Below are positions 1 through 8,932 of a DNA stretch of 64,000 nt, in pieces. The DNA is from Marinoscillum sp965229915 (lineage in GTDB: Bacteria; Bacteroidota; Bacteroidia; Cytophagales; Cyclobacteriaceae), in NCBI RefSeq assembly GCF_965229915.1, contig NZ_CBDDJZ010000001.1, positions 868,001 to 932,000 on the forward strand. The letters are read 5' to 3'. Within the stretch, counting starts at the first letter, position 1. Every line of letters begins with the position of its first letter. The position numbers and the translations under genes were made by a program. The notes under the pieces were generated by a model. It did not search any database and was not told the origin of the DNA. It saw nothing but the letters and a program-made list of their open reading frames with translations.

Positions 1-1
1 G

Positions 2-493
2 TTTATGACCTTTATCGGATCCATGGGTAACATCCCTCTGGCCGCTCTTCTGTATGACAATGGTGTCAGCTTTGCCGGCGTAATGGCGTTTATTTTCAGT
101 GACTTAGTAGTGCTTCCAGTGTTGCGCATCAATGCCAAGTACTATGGCTGGAAAATGTCTTTATTCATACTGCTATTACTTTTTAGTTCGCTGATTGCTA
201 CATCGCTTATGCTTCACTATGGGTTGGATTTTTTAGAAATGCTGCCCACTAGTGCTACTAATAGCATCACCGAGCAGAATCACTTCCAGTGGGATTACAC
301 CACTTTTATGAATTTTGGATTTTTGATCTTGTCAGGGATTTTAATCTACCTAGGTAAAACAGGAGGACATGCCGGCCATCATCACGAAATGGCCCCTAAA
401 AGTCCTTTGACTGAAAAAATCCTCAAAGTACTCGCATTGATATCTTATGGTTGGTTGAGCATCGGACTGATGCTGAAGTATATTATACTTTAA
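2..493 (+). CDS. Permease of the YraQ/UPF0718 (DUF318, ArsP-like) family, C-terminal part
   Basis: The reading frame is open to the left edge of the window, so the gene starts upstream and only about 163 C-terminal residues are present. Near the start is the conserved patch GNIPLAALL followed by FSDLVVLPVLRI, which is typical of the second permease repeat of this family. Three or four hydrophobic segments follow, and a His-rich cytoplasmic loop (GGHAGHHHE) precedes the last membrane helix. Family members are multi-helix inner-membrane permeases; some (ArsP) export organoarsenicals, but most have no known substrate. The His-rich loop hints at metal binding, which is inference. The next gene begins 37 bp downstream on the same strand. 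Confidence 0.75.
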   Translation, partial: FMTFIGSMGNIPLAALLYDNGVSFAGVMAFIFSDLVVLPVLRINAKYYGWKMSLFILLLLFSSLIATSLMLHYGLDFLEMLPTSATNSITEQNHFQWDYTTFMNFGFLILSGILIYLGKTGGHAGHHHEMAPKSPLTEKILKVLALISYGWLSIGLMLKYIIL

Positions 494-530
494 TTTGTTT
501 CAGTATCATCGTTTATCATTTAATTCATCA

Positions 531-1733
531 ATGAAGAGATTCCTTGTTATTTATATAGTTGTTACAGCGTGTTCTATCCCAAGTAAACAGAAAGAGTTTA
601 ACACACCTCTATCCAAACTCATCAACCATGACAATCCGGCTGGACCTAACACTAGCCTTCCCCATCTGGTCAGAGGACCGGAAAACGCGCTCTACTTCTC
701 CTGGGTAGAAAAAGCGGGTGATACTACCGTATTCAACTATTCCACTTTTCGAGACAATACGTGGAGTGCTCCTATCCGCATCGCCTCTGGAGCAAACTGG
801 TTTGTCAACTGGGCAGATTATCCAATGGTCTCAGCTGTCAAGGACGGAAAAATGGCTCATTTTCTTGCTAAAAGTTCGGCTGGCACCTATTCCTATGATG
901 TCAACCTAATTACGGAACAGAAAGGCAAATGGTCTGAGGCATTCATTCCACATACGGATGGCACGCCGACAGAACACGGATTTGTCACCATGCTTCCGCT
1001 AACCGATAGTACCTTTCAGGTAGCCTGGCTGGATGGCCGCAATACCGGAGGCGATCATGGGCATGGCGATGGAGCGATGACTTTGAGAACAGCCGTGATT
1101 GGCCTTGATGGATCAATAAATGAAGAAACAGAACTGGACAACCGAACCTGCGACTGCTGCCAGACTGGAGGAGCGATCACATCGAATGGACCTGTTTTCG
1201 TTTACCGAGATCGGTCTGAATTAGAAATCAGAGACATTTACATCACTCGAAAAGTGGATGGACAATGGACTGAACCTCGACCAATCGCCAAGGACAACTG
1301 GAAAATTGCAGGATGTCCGGTGAATGGACCCCGTGCAGATGCTTTGGGGACTAACTTGGGAGTTGCCTGGTACACAGCAGCGAATGGACAACCTAAAGTA
1401 CAGGTCATATTTTCAACCAATGCAGGTGAAACCTTTGGAGAACCAATCACCATAGATGCTCAGTCGCCGCTTGGACGAGTAGACCTGTCCATGATTGATG
1501 AAGAATCTGCCATGGTAAGCTGGTTGACCAAGGAAGGTGACTTATCGCTAATCAAAGCGCGTAGAGTTTTCAGGAATCGCTCCATGGAAGCACCAATAGT
1601 TATCTCTCAAACGAGCGATTCTAGAGGTAGCGGATTCCCTCAAATGGCTAAAGTGGGGAATGAATTGTTTTTTGCCTGGACGGTATTGGAGGGTGAAAAC
1701 ACTTCGATTGACATGGCCAAATTGACATTATAA
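531..1733 (+). CDS. Secreted lipoprotein with sialidase/BNR-like beta-propeller character
   Basis: The start is set at the ATG at 531 rather than the upstream TTG at 495, because the protein then opens with a lipoprotein signal (MKRFLVIYIVVTAC), with the lipobox Cys at residue 14. The mature part of about 385 residues has repeated beta-strand blocks with Trp-Ser/Trp-Thr motifs (YFSWVEK, TWSAPIRI, VAWLDGR, GVAWYTA, FFAWTVL), as in exo-sialidase/BNR propellers. A Cys cluster RTCDCCQTGG lies in the middle and could bind a metal or form disulfides. True sialidase catalytic residues are not evident, so enzymatic activity is not claimed. It sits just after the permease and may be cotranscribed with it. 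Confidence 0.65.
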   Translation: MKRFLVIYIVVTACSIPSKQKEFNTPLSKLINHDNPAGPNTSLPHLVRGPENALYFSWVEKAGDTTVFNYSTFRDNTWSAPIRIASGANWFVNWADYPMVSAVKDGKMAHFLAKSSAGTYSYDVNLITEQKGKWSEAFIPHTDGTPTEHGFVTMLPLTDSTFQVAWLDGRNTGGDHGHGDGAMTLRTAVIGLDGSINEETELDNRTCDCCQTGGAITSNGPVFVYRDRSELEIRDIYITRKVDGQWTEPRPIAKDNWKIAGCPVNGPRADALGTNLGVAWYTAANGQPKVQVIFSTNAGETFGEPITIDAQSPLGRVDLSMIDEESAMVSWLTKEGDLSLIKARRVFRNRSMEAPIVISQTSDSRGSGFPQMAKVGNELFFAWTVLEGENTSIDMAKLTL

Positions 1734-1737
1734 ATCA

Positions 1738-1761
1738 AAAAGCCGGCTATCACCGGCTTTT
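1738..1761. terminator. Bidirectional rho-independent terminator
   Basis: A 9-bp perfect stem AAAAGCCGG/CCGGCTTTT with a 6-nt loop lies between two convergent genes (the lipoprotein ending at 1733 and the peptidase ending at 1765). A and T tracts on both sides make it usable from either strand. Confidence 0.85.
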
Positions 1762-1764
1762 CAT

Positions 1765-3681
1765 TCAATTATCCTTTTTCTTCTCTTTTGATTTATTCTT
1801 ATTTTTTGATTTGTTCTTGTCCTTCTGGACAGGTATTTCCTCCAGCCGGTGCTCCTGATCATCGATAAGGATATGGCCTACCTGAACCTCCACAATCTCA
1901 GGCAGCTCTCTTTCTACTTCCGCCTCTACTTCAACAGGTACCTCCACTTCAATAGGTGCAGCAGGTTCCTCTTCCCTAATTTCAGCAATCTCCTCTGTGG
2001 GAGGTATCTCGATGATTTCAGGAAGCTCTTTAAGGTTTTGGAGCTCCTGCTTGCGTAGCTGTTCAGCCTGAGCTCGGGCTTGCCGTTCTCGTTGCTCCAA
2101 CTGAGCTTGATTCAGCTTATTTTGCTCTTGAGATTCGATTAAAGCCAATTCCTTCGCACGCATTTGCTCCTCTTTAGCCAGTAGTTGAGCCTGATTGGCT
2201 TCAAACTGTTTGCGTTCTGCTTCACTCATTTTAGCAACCACAGCTTGTCTTTCAATAGTTTCTTTTTGCTCTTGTTGAGCTCGGGCTATTGCCTCACTCT
2301 TCTTCATCTCTTCACTGAGGCTTGAAAACTTATAATTTTTGATGAATAACTTAGGATCTACATACTTGCCATTCTCAATCACTTCATAATGCAAATGTGG
2401 TGCTGTAGACCTACCTGAACTACCCATTTCACCAATGACCTGACCTTTCTTCACCTGATCCCCTACTTTTACTAGTTGTTCAGAAAGCTGTGCGTATTTA
2501 GTACGGTAAGTATCATCATGTTTTACCACAATATACTTACCATAACCATTTGGTTGGTTTTCCACCTTTACAACTTCCCCGTCTGCTGAAGCAATAATTT
2601 CAGTGCCCGTTTTGCCAGCAAAATCCATCCCATGATGCATTTTTCTTTCTTTGCTAAAAGGATCGGTTCGCATTCCGAAGCTAGAGGAAATTCTAAAAGA
2701 ACCGTCACTCCTGATGGGCAAAATAGAAGGCTTCTCACCAGCCTGAACAGTCATCACTACTTTTCGAGGTAATTCGATTACATCGCTCATAGATGCCTCC
2801 GGTGCTTTCATTTCAAATGAAAACAACACCACCAAACCAAACAAGGTCGGAATTAATAATGCCAAACTTACGAGTGACATTTTATTGGATTTATTTCGAT
2901 TCATCATCTGTATTCTTCTTTTAATGGTTGAAAAATTGAAGAAGCTCACAGGTCCAGAAAAACCACCTCCAGCCAGACTCACCAAAGACATCTGATAAGC
3001 TATTTTGGATTGGGGTGTTACGGCTACAGCCGCATCCACCTGGTATTCATGCACCTCGATCAAACACTTCCTCAGCAAATAGATGAAAGGGTTGAACCAA
3101 AGAAGAACAATCATGAAATCGACCAGCATGCGATCATACGAGTGACCAAACTCCACATGCCGTAACTCATGCGACATCACCAAATCCAATTCATGTGCTT
3201 TCTCGACCTTAGCCGGGATAAACACTGCTTTGAAAAAGGAAAATGGCTGAGCAAAGGGTGTTCTGAACACTTCCACTGCTCCTATTCGATTGATTAATTC
3301 ATATCCATATTTAAACTTTCTGATCTTTAGGTAATTCGTCACGTAGCGCTGAAACAAAAGAAAGACCCCAAGCGCATAAAACAGGATAGTCATTGCATAC
3401 CAGTTGACCTGGAATGAAGACGTCTCTAAAGGAGTTGCCATGACAATCGGTTCTGCTATTAGTCCTGGACCGATCATCTCCACAAACTCCTGGTTGGCCT
3501 TTTGAACCGGTTCATTGTGTACCTGTATCACTGGTAACACGAAGCTCATCAGCAACCCACCAACCAAGAACCAGCGATTGAACTGGTAAAAGGTCAACCG
3601 CCTGAGAAACAGCAAATAAAACAAGACCAACACGGCATGAAAACTGCTGACCTTCAGTAAGTAAAGCATCCAATCAGCCAT
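1765..3681 (-). CDS. BlaR1-type M56 metallopeptidase fused to an M23 endopeptidase domain
   Basis: A 638-residue inner-membrane protein. Helices near residues 7-26, 37-54 and 92-113 are followed by the M56 zinc site HELRH (171-175) and a further helix near 268-289. A periplasmic M23 (LytM-like) domain follows, with HHGMD (349-353) and HLH (429-431), the Zn ligands of active peptidoglycan endopeptidases. After about residue 455 comes a Gln/Glu-rich coiled coil, a Pro/Glu-rich acidic stretch and a Lys-rich tail. In BlaR1/MecR1 the M56 domain senses a signal and triggers cleavage of the partner repressor. Here the usual penicillin-binding sensor is replaced by a cell-wall hydrolase module. The start overlaps the upstream repressor gene by 8 bp, so the two are one operon. 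Confidence 0.9.
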   Translation of the reverse strand: MADWMLYLLKVSSFHAVLVLFYLLFLRRLTFYQFNRWFLVGGLLMSFVLPVIQVHNEPVQKANQEFVEMIGPGLIAEPIVMATPLETSSFQVNWYAMTILFYALGVFLLFQRYVTNYLKIRKFKYGYELINRIGAVEVFRTPFAQPFSFFKAVFIPAKVEKAHELDLVMSHELRHVEFGHSYDRMLVDFMIVLLWFNPFIYLLRKCLIEVHEYQVDAAVAVTPQSKIAYQMSLVSLAGGGFSGPVSFFNFSTIKRRIQMMNRNKSNKMSLVSLALLIPTLFGLVVLFSFEMKAPEASMSDVIELPRKVVMTVQAGEKPSILPIRSDGSFRISSSFGMRTDPFSKERKMHHGMDFAGKTGTEIIASADGEVVKVENQPNGYGKYIVVKHDDTYRTKYAQLSEQLVKVGDQVKKGQVIGEMGSSGRSTAPHLHYEVIENGKYVDPKLFIKNYKFSSLSEEMKKSEAIARAQQEQKETIERQAVVAKMSEAERKQFEANQAQLLAKEEQMRAKELALIESQEQNKLNQAQLEQRERQARAQAEQLRKQELQNLKELPEIIEIPPTEEIAEIREEEPAAPIEVEVPVEVEAEVERELPEIVEVQVGHILIDDQEHRLEEIPVQKDKNKSKNKNKSKEKKKDN

Positions 3682-4054
3682 TGTCCTGTTGTTTTTTGAT
3701 TTCCGCTGCTATCATCTCCTGTAGTTCTTTGAGCTCATCCACACTTAGCTCACTTTCCTGAGTAAAGAAAGAAGCAAACTGCTTGGGACTATCATTGAAG
3801 AACGTGTGCATCATTCCTTGCAAGGATTCCTTCGCATACGTTTCTTTTGCCACTAAAGGATAGTACTCCTTGGACTTGCCATGGGTTTCAAAACCGATGA
3901 ATCCTTTTTTCACCAGTACATTCACCACAGTAGACACGGTAGTATATGCAGGAGCCGGATCAGGGTATTGGGCCACAATATCCTTCAGGTAGCCCTTCTC
4001 CAGTTCCCACAGATACTTCATTACTTGCTCTTCAGCTTTGGTCAACGCTTTCAT
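3674..4054 (-). CDS. BlaI/MecI/CopY-family transcriptional repressor
   Basis: A 126-residue winged-helix repressor. It opens with the family signature LTKAEEQVMKYLW, has the recognition-helix region AYTTVSTVVNVLVKKG, the wing motif HGKSKEYYPL, and a C-terminal dimerisation helix ending in a Lys/Gln-rich tail. These proteins bind palindromic operators as dimers and are removed by proteolysis set off by the membrane partner, here the downstream M56-M23 protein. The large palindrome immediately upstream is the obvious autoregulatory operator. Length is normal for the family (about 120-130 residues). Confidence 0.92.
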   Translation of the reverse strand: MKALTKAEEQVMKYLWELEKGYLKDIVAQYPDPAPAYTTVSTVVNVLVKKGFIGFETHGKSKEYYPLVAKETYAKESLQGMMHTFFNDSPKQFASFFTQESELSVDELKELQEMIAAEIKKQQDNG

Positions 4055-4064
4055 ACAGCAAGTA

Positions 4065-4106
4065 TATTACTATATTTATAGTTATACAACTATTTTTATA
4101 GTAATA
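4065..4106 (-). promoter_or_regulatory. Nested palindromic operator upstream of the BlaI-like gene
   Basis: Outer arms TATTACTATA (4065-4074) and TATAGTAATA (4097-4106) are perfect inverted repeats. Inner arms ATAGTT (4078-4083) and AACTAT (4088-4093) share exactly the same centre (4085.5). A -7-like element TATACTTG on the minus strand (4059-4066) touches the promoter-proximal arm, so a bound repressor would cover the promoter. The gene starts at 4054. Confidence 0.7.
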
Positions 4107-4125
4107 ACATTTAAGACATAAAAAA

Positions 4126-4146
4126 AAGGAGCCAAAAGGGCTCCTT
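4126..4146 (-). terminator. Rho-independent terminator of the DJ-1/PfpI gene
   Basis: An 8-bp stem AAGGAGCC/GGCTCCTT with a 5-nt loop. On the minus strand the stem is followed by a T-run (the A-run at 4121-4127), which fits termination of the gene ending at 4179. Confidence 0.8.
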
Positions 4147-4178
4147 CTAGTAGCCAACCTACCACGTTCTATAGTAAA

Positions 4179-4742
4179 TCATACAGTCATTTGCTCTTCA
4201 TGAATGCCTTCAGCGAATTCCTCTACCATTTTGGCATTGAATGCGTCCAGATCGTCTGGATTTCTAGAGGTTACCAATCCAGCGTCTACTACTACTTCTT
4301 TATCCATCCAGCGTGCGCCTGCATTTTTCAGGTCGGTTTTGATAGATGGAAAGGAAGTCATCTCTCTACCTTGAAGCGCTTCTGTTTCGATTAGCACCTG
4401 GGGTCCATGACAGATAGAAGCAATAGGTTTTCCCTTCTCAAAGAAATGCTTCACAAAATCCACAACTGGCTCACTTCTTCTCAGTAAGTCAGGATTTGCC
4501 ACACCACCTGGGATCACCAAACCATGATAGTCGTCAGCATTCGCTTCACTGATATGCACATCTACTGGTAGCTCCATACCCCAGTTTTCATTTTTCCAGC
4601 TTCTGATTTTTCCTTCTCGTGGAGAGATTAAAGTCACCTTAGCACCATTCTGTTCTAAAGTATCTCTAGGTGAAGTCAACTCCACCTCTTCGAATCCATC
4701 TTCAGCTAGTATTGCAATATGTCTGTTTTCAAGAATATCCAT
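4179..4742 (-). CDS. DJ-1/PfpI family type 1 glutamine amidotransferase-like protein
   Basis: A 187-residue cytoplasmic protein with the PfpI fold. The acidic residue of the triad is in AEDGFEEVEL (Glu18), LVIPGG lies near 75-80, and the nucleophile elbow ASICHGP puts Cys111 next to His112. Proteins of this type (YhbO, PfpI, YajL) have been described as chaperones, proteases or glyoxalase/deglycase-like stress proteins, and the exact reaction cannot be read from the sequence. The length matches the YhbO/PfpI group. It appears monocistronic, with its own terminator downstream and about 170 bp to the next gene upstream. Confidence 0.9.
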   Translation of the reverse strand: MDILENRHIAILAEDGFEEVELTSPRDTLEQNGAKVTLISPREGKIRSWKNENWGMELPVDVHISEANADDYHGLVIPGGVANPDLLRRSEPVVDFVKHFFEKGKPIASICHGPQVLIETEALQGREMTSFPSIKTDLKNAGARWMDKEVVVDAGLVTSRNPDDLDAFNAKMVEEFAEGIHEEQMTV

Positions 4743-4910
4743 AGTTATCTAAGTTTTTGATTTTCAAATAATTAATCAAACTTCAATAACATTACTAGCT
4801 GTGAGGTCAGATCGTTTGGATGAATTCAGATTTAAAAGAATCTTATCTTAAAAACGTATTTACCGAAGACCATTAAGCTCAGTACTCTTGCATAAAATAT
4901 CATTCGGCAA

Positions 4911-7844
4911 CTATAAATCCATCGTCTGATATTTCAACCGCACCAGATAGTCCACTTCGATGCAGATGGCATCAAACTCTTCGATCACCTTGCCCTGTAT
5001 CAAGTAAATCCCCTTTCCCGTAAAGGGATACTTCTTAGAAACCGGTGGAAAATGTACCGTATCAATAAATTCCCCCTCTTCATCCAGAAAAGTCCCGAAG
5101 TGCATGCGCTCACCTTTGGAAGTGCCGGTGTTCTTGATTGCCACCAGGTAGCCTAATATCCTGATTTGCTCGTTGACTTTCTTAGGTAAATGCCTCGCCA
5201 GCACACAGTTCATCGGCTGCTCCTGTAGCAGATAAAACGGACTGTGCAGCGGAAAACCCAGCAGCTCCATCTCATCATACACATCTTCGATCTCCTCATG
5301 CTCGATAGCCGGTAGTGAGTATTTCTTCACCTGTGGTTCGAACAGTGACAGTTTGTTTTGGCTCTTACCCGTATTGCCCAGTAAAAAATGCGCATGCCAT
5401 AGCAGTGCCTTTTTATCTTTACCTGTAAAGCGAAACGCACCGATCCGGATCAGCAAACTCAGCTGCTCCAGCGATACACTCACCCGCCGCACAAAATCAT
5501 CTACGGACATGAACACTCCATTCTTAGATCGCTCCACCAGTGCTTCATTGATCGTATTTTGCTCTAAATCTTTGATCATCCCCAGTCCGAGGTAGATGGT
5601 CTTGCCTTTGATGGTCACCTCCTCGTTGCTCCAATTAATGCACGGTAGCTGAATGTCTGCTCCATGCATGCGTGCTTCGTGGATGTACAGCTCCCGACTG
5701 TAAAACCCACCTCCATTATTCAGCACGGCCACCATGAACTCCAGCGGATAATGTGACTTCAGAAACATGCTCTGATAGCTCTCAATGGCATAAGAAGCCG
5801 AGTGTCCTTTGGCAAACGCATAGCCTGCAAAACTTTCAATCTGTCGCCAGACGTCTGATGTTAGTTTCTCATCATAGCCCTTCTCCAGACAGTTGGAAAA
5901 GAACTTGTCCCGCACCTGCTTAAACTCTGCCCGGGAGCGGTACTTCCCAGACATCCCTCGTCTGAGAACATCAGCTTCCGCCAATGTAAGTCCAGCAAAA
6001 TAGTGTGCTACTTTGATCACATCCTCCTGGTAAACCATAATCCCATACGTATCTGGCATGATGCTCCACAGCACCGGATGTGCTTCCTGTCGCTTGTCGG
6101 GCAGTCGAAACCGAAGGATGTATTCCCGCATCATGCCTGACTTGGCTACTCCAGGGCGTATGATCGAGCTGGCTGCTACCAGTGTCAGGTAATCGTCACA
6201 CTTCAGTTTGGTGAGCAGCATGCGCATGGCAGGCGACTCCACATAGAAGCAGCCAATGGCTTTGGCTTCACTCAGGTTGATCTTGACTAGTGGGTCTTCT
6301 TTGAATAACTTGATATCATGTATGTCTATAGGAATGCGATCCGGTTGGTTTTCTTTGATGATCTCCAGGGCGTCTTTAATCTTGCCCAGCCCGCGCTGCC
6401 CTAGCACATCAAACTTGTACAGGCCTACATCCTCCGCCACGATCATATCAAAATGCGTAATCGGAAAGCCCTTGGGTGGCAAGGACGTGGCGGTAAAGTA
6501 ATGAATGGGTCGCTCCGAAATGATAATTCCACCCGCATGCACACTCAAGTGGCTCGGAAAGCCAGCCAATTTGTAGCCATAAGTGAGGATCAACTTCGCA
6601 TGGTGGTCCAGGTCTCGTTCGGGTTGTTTTTGTAACTTCCCGATCTCATAGGCAGGCACTCCAAAGACCTTCCCAACCTCACGAATGATCGCCCGATGCT
6701 GGAAGGTGCTGTAGGTCGCCAGGAGTACAGCATTTTCATATCGCTCAAAAATGTAGCGTGTCACATCATCCCGATCCCACGAAGAAAAATCCATATCAAA
6801 ATCCGGCGGACTTTTTCGAAACAGGTTAATGAACCGCTCAAAGTATAAATCCAACTCTATGGGATCTACATCAGTAATCCGTAGCAGATAAGCCACCACG
6901 CTATTGGCCCCACTGCCCCGTCCCACGTAGAAGTAGCCTTGATCCCGTGCGTAGCGTACTATATCCCAACTAATGAGGAAATAGGACAAGAACCCCATCT
7001 GCCGAATTACGGTCAGCTCGGTCACTACTCGCCGCTTGATGCTCCAGGAAGGGTTTTCTCCGTAGCGATACTTGAGGCCTTTCAAACACATCTCTCGTAC
7101 TTTGTCATAGTCACCAGATTGCGACCCACTCCATGTCTCCAGGTTCTGCGGCTTGGCAGTCTCACTAAAGTCAAAGTGAATTTCACTCGTGCGTACTATA
7201 TGTTTCAAGTTCTGAAAAGCGTAAGGCAAGTCTGCATACATCCGTATCAAACGACCCTTCGGCAAGAAAATATCCGTCACATCTGCGGTATCCTCATCGG
7301 TAAGTTTGCTTACCAGTGTATTGAGATCAACGGCCCGTAGCACGCTGTGCAGCTCAAAATCATCTCCGCTGGGCAGCGTATAGGTAGGGCAAGCCACCAA
7401 CTTGTGCTTGGGGACTTTGCTCAGAAATATCGTTCGGGTGATGTCCCGAGGCTTCACACTCACATACTCATAGTGTCGAAGTGGACGCTGGGGGATATTG
7501 GTTTGTGGATAGATAATGTAACTATCAGTGATGCAATCCGTCTCGGCAGGAATGGGCTTTTCCGCGTGCAGGTGCTCGGACAAAAAAGCGTTCATTGATT
7601 GGTACCCGGCGTTGTTTTGAGCGATGGCCAGAAACTGCTGCTGAGCACCATTTCGGAAATCAATCCCCAGTATGGGGCGAATTCCTTTTTTCTGTGCCTG
7701 ACGTACAAACTCCAGGTTTCCTGAAGTGCTGTTGATGTCAGTGAGGGCTAGTGCCTTCAGGTCATTCTCCACTGCCCAGTCCATGAGCTTATCAATGGAC
7801 AATAAGCCATACTTAAAGCTAAAGTACGAGTGAACGTTGAGCAT
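4911..7844 (-). CDS. DnaE-like DNA polymerase III alpha subunit (translesion DnaE2/ImuC type)
   Basis: A 977-residue C-family polymerase, shorter than replicative DnaE (about 1160). The N-terminal PHP domain begins NVHSYFSF; several of its metal ligands look degenerate. The palm carries GRGSGANS and PPDFDMDF (Asp348/350/352), the catalytic acidic motif. FDVLGQRGLGKI, the QEDVIKVA and AFAKGHSASYA fingers motifs and a C-terminal OB domain (RILGYLVAIKNTG) follow. A KLSLF stretch could bind the beta clamp. The size and the nearby dinB point to an accessory, damage-tolerance polymerase rather than the main replicase. The promoter carries tandem 13-bp operators also found in front of dinB. Confidence 0.88.
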   Translation of the reverse strand: MLNVHSYFSFKYGLLSIDKLMDWAVENDLKALALTDINSTSGNLEFVRQAQKKGIRPILGIDFRNGAQQQFLAIAQNNAGYQSMNAFLSEHLHAEKPIPAETDCITDSYIIYPQTNIPQRPLRHYEYVSVKPRDITRTIFLSKVPKHKLVACPTYTLPSGDDFELHSVLRAVDLNTLVSKLTDEDTADVTDIFLPKGRLIRMYADLPYAFQNLKHIVRTSEIHFDFSETAKPQNLETWSGSQSGDYDKVREMCLKGLKYRYGENPSWSIKRRVVTELTVIRQMGFLSYFLISWDIVRYARDQGYFYVGRGSGANSVVAYLLRITDVDPIELDLYFERFINLFRKSPPDFDMDFSSWDRDDVTRYIFERYENAVLLATYSTFQHRAIIREVGKVFGVPAYEIGKLQKQPERDLDHHAKLILTYGYKLAGFPSHLSVHAGGIIISERPIHYFTATSLPPKGFPITHFDMIVAEDVGLYKFDVLGQRGLGKIKDALEIIKENQPDRIPIDIHDIKLFKEDPLVKINLSEAKAIGCFYVESPAMRMLLTKLKCDDYLTLVAASSIIRPGVAKSGMMREYILRFRLPDKRQEAHPVLWSIMPDTYGIMVYQEDVIKVAHYFAGLTLAEADVLRRGMSGKYRSRAEFKQVRDKFFSNCLEKGYDEKLTSDVWRQIESFAGYAFAKGHSASYAIESYQSMFLKSHYPLEFMVAVLNNGGGFYSRELYIHEARMHGADIQLPCINWSNEEVTIKGKTIYLGLGMIKDLEQNTINEALVERSKNGVFMSVDDFVRRVSVSLEQLSLLIRIGAFRFTGKDKKALLWHAHFLLGNTGKSQNKLSLFEPQVKKYSLPAIEHEEIEDVYDEMELLGFPLHSPFYLLQEQPMNCVLARHLPKKVNEQIRILGYLVAIKNTGTSKGERMHFGTFLDEEGEFIDTVHFPPVSKKYPFTGKGIYLIQGKVIEEFDAICIEVDYLVRLKYQTMDL

Positions 7845-7852
7845 CCGTAAAG

Positions 7853-7883
7853 CTAATATTTTTAGCTTTACTAATATTATTAG
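7853..7883 (-). promoter_or_regulatory. Tandem 13-bp operators in the dnaE-like promoter
   Basis: Two copies of a near-palindrome, CTAATATTTTTAG (7853-7865) and CTAATATTATTAG (7871-7883, perfectly symmetric), are separated by 5 bp. They end 8 nt before the ATG at 7844. The same arrangement stands before dinB (12070-12102). The sequence between operator and ATG is too short for a normal leader with a ribosome site. Confidence 0.7.
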
Positions 7884-7896
7884 TCTAACTCTTTTT

Positions 7897-8850
7897 TTAC
7901 CAACTCACTCCAAGACCGAGCGATAATAGTACCGGAGGAGGATCTTGATCTCCAAAAAGCTGCTCCTGAAAATCAGGATCAATATTGGTGATATAACCCA
8001 ACCCTACCTGATAATGAAAGCCAAAACCCCCTTTATTCCGGCTGCCGGTTATTCTACCTCCGTACTCCATTGCCACTGTATTGACCAGGCCAAAGCCTCC
8101 ATCCTTAAAACTTAGATTAAAAAATGGACTATCCTTTTGATCCCCAGTGTGTATTTTCAACCCAAAAGTATATCCACTCAGTCCAGCTCCAATATGAGGA
8201 CCGAATACATCTGAAACCCTAAACTCATAGTCAAACCCAATCAATGTAAGTCCACCTATTTGATACCCAATTGCACTCACATTGCGATCTTCAATCTCCT
8301 CCGCACCTGCAGACAGCTCATAGTCGCTGGTATTACTGGTTTCTCTTACTTTGCGTAACTCTTCATCTGGCTGCCTGGCTTGAAATAGCATGGCCGCCTC
8401 CTCTGATTTATCAAACTGCTCAATAACCTTTACTGCCAGGGTGGCAAGATCGCTTTCCGGATCTGAAGATAGTTTTTCATCTGTCTTAGCCTCAAATACG
8501 AATTGGTTTTCATAAATAAAATCAACTCTCAAACTGATCACTCGACTTGTTCCCTGATTGACAATCCCAAGATGGCTAATAAATAAGGTGATTCCTTTAG
8601 CATCATTTAGACGAGGTATGGATCGGTTGTAAAAATCAACGAAAGCATCTTCCAGGCTTGGTACAACATCGACTGGAGTAATGTCAGCCGTAGCATAGCC
8701 TCCACGTTTATCTACAATTTTTTCAACAAAAAAAGCATTTTGAATAGCTACAGATAGCTTGGAAGAGAGATTGACGGACACAGTATCTTGTGACCAGCTA
8801 ACGCTCGCCCAAATAAGAGCGCTGATTAGCAAATAGAACCTGATTTTCAT
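7897..8850 (-). CDS. Secreted hypothetical protein with C-terminal outer-membrane barrel-like strands
   Basis: A 317-residue protein with a clear Sec signal peptide (hydrophobic core then SVSWSQ). The first about 150 mature residues look globular and acidic. The last 130 or so alternate aromatic and glycine residues (GYQIGGLTLIGFDYEFRV, GLSGYTFGLKI, GGFGFHYQVGLGYI) and end in LGVSW, a terminal aromatic residue typical of outer-membrane beta-strands. I do not recognise the family. It lies between the Uma2 cluster and the dnaE-like gene on the same strand, but 82 bp after the last Uma2 gene, so cotranscription is uncertain. Confidence 0.6.
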   Translation of the reverse strand: MKIRFYLLISALIWASVSWSQDTVSVNLSSKLSVAIQNAFFVEKIVDKRGGYATADITPVDVVPSLEDAFVDFYNRSIPRLNDAKGITLFISHLGIVNQGTSRVISLRVDFIYENQFVFEAKTDEKLSSDPESDLATLAVKVIEQFDKSEEAAMLFQARQPDEELRKVRETSNTSDYELSAGAEEIEDRNVSAIGYQIGGLTLIGFDYEFRVSDVFGPHIGAGLSGYTFGLKIHTGDQKDSPFFNLSFKDGGFGLVNTVAMEYGGRITGSRNKGGFGFHYQVGLGYITNIDPDFQEQLFGDQDPPPVLLSLGLGVSW

Positions 8851-8932
8851 TTCATTAGAAAAAGTGTGCGCAATGTTAATTGAATTGTAGCGAATTCTTA
8901 TAACGCCTGATCGGATGACTATCTCATATTCA

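Noticed and set aside
6939..7340. 133-codon frame on the plus strand inside the dnaE-like gene
   Set aside because: Complete overlap with conserved polymerase motifs on the other strand; amino-acid composition is not protein-like.
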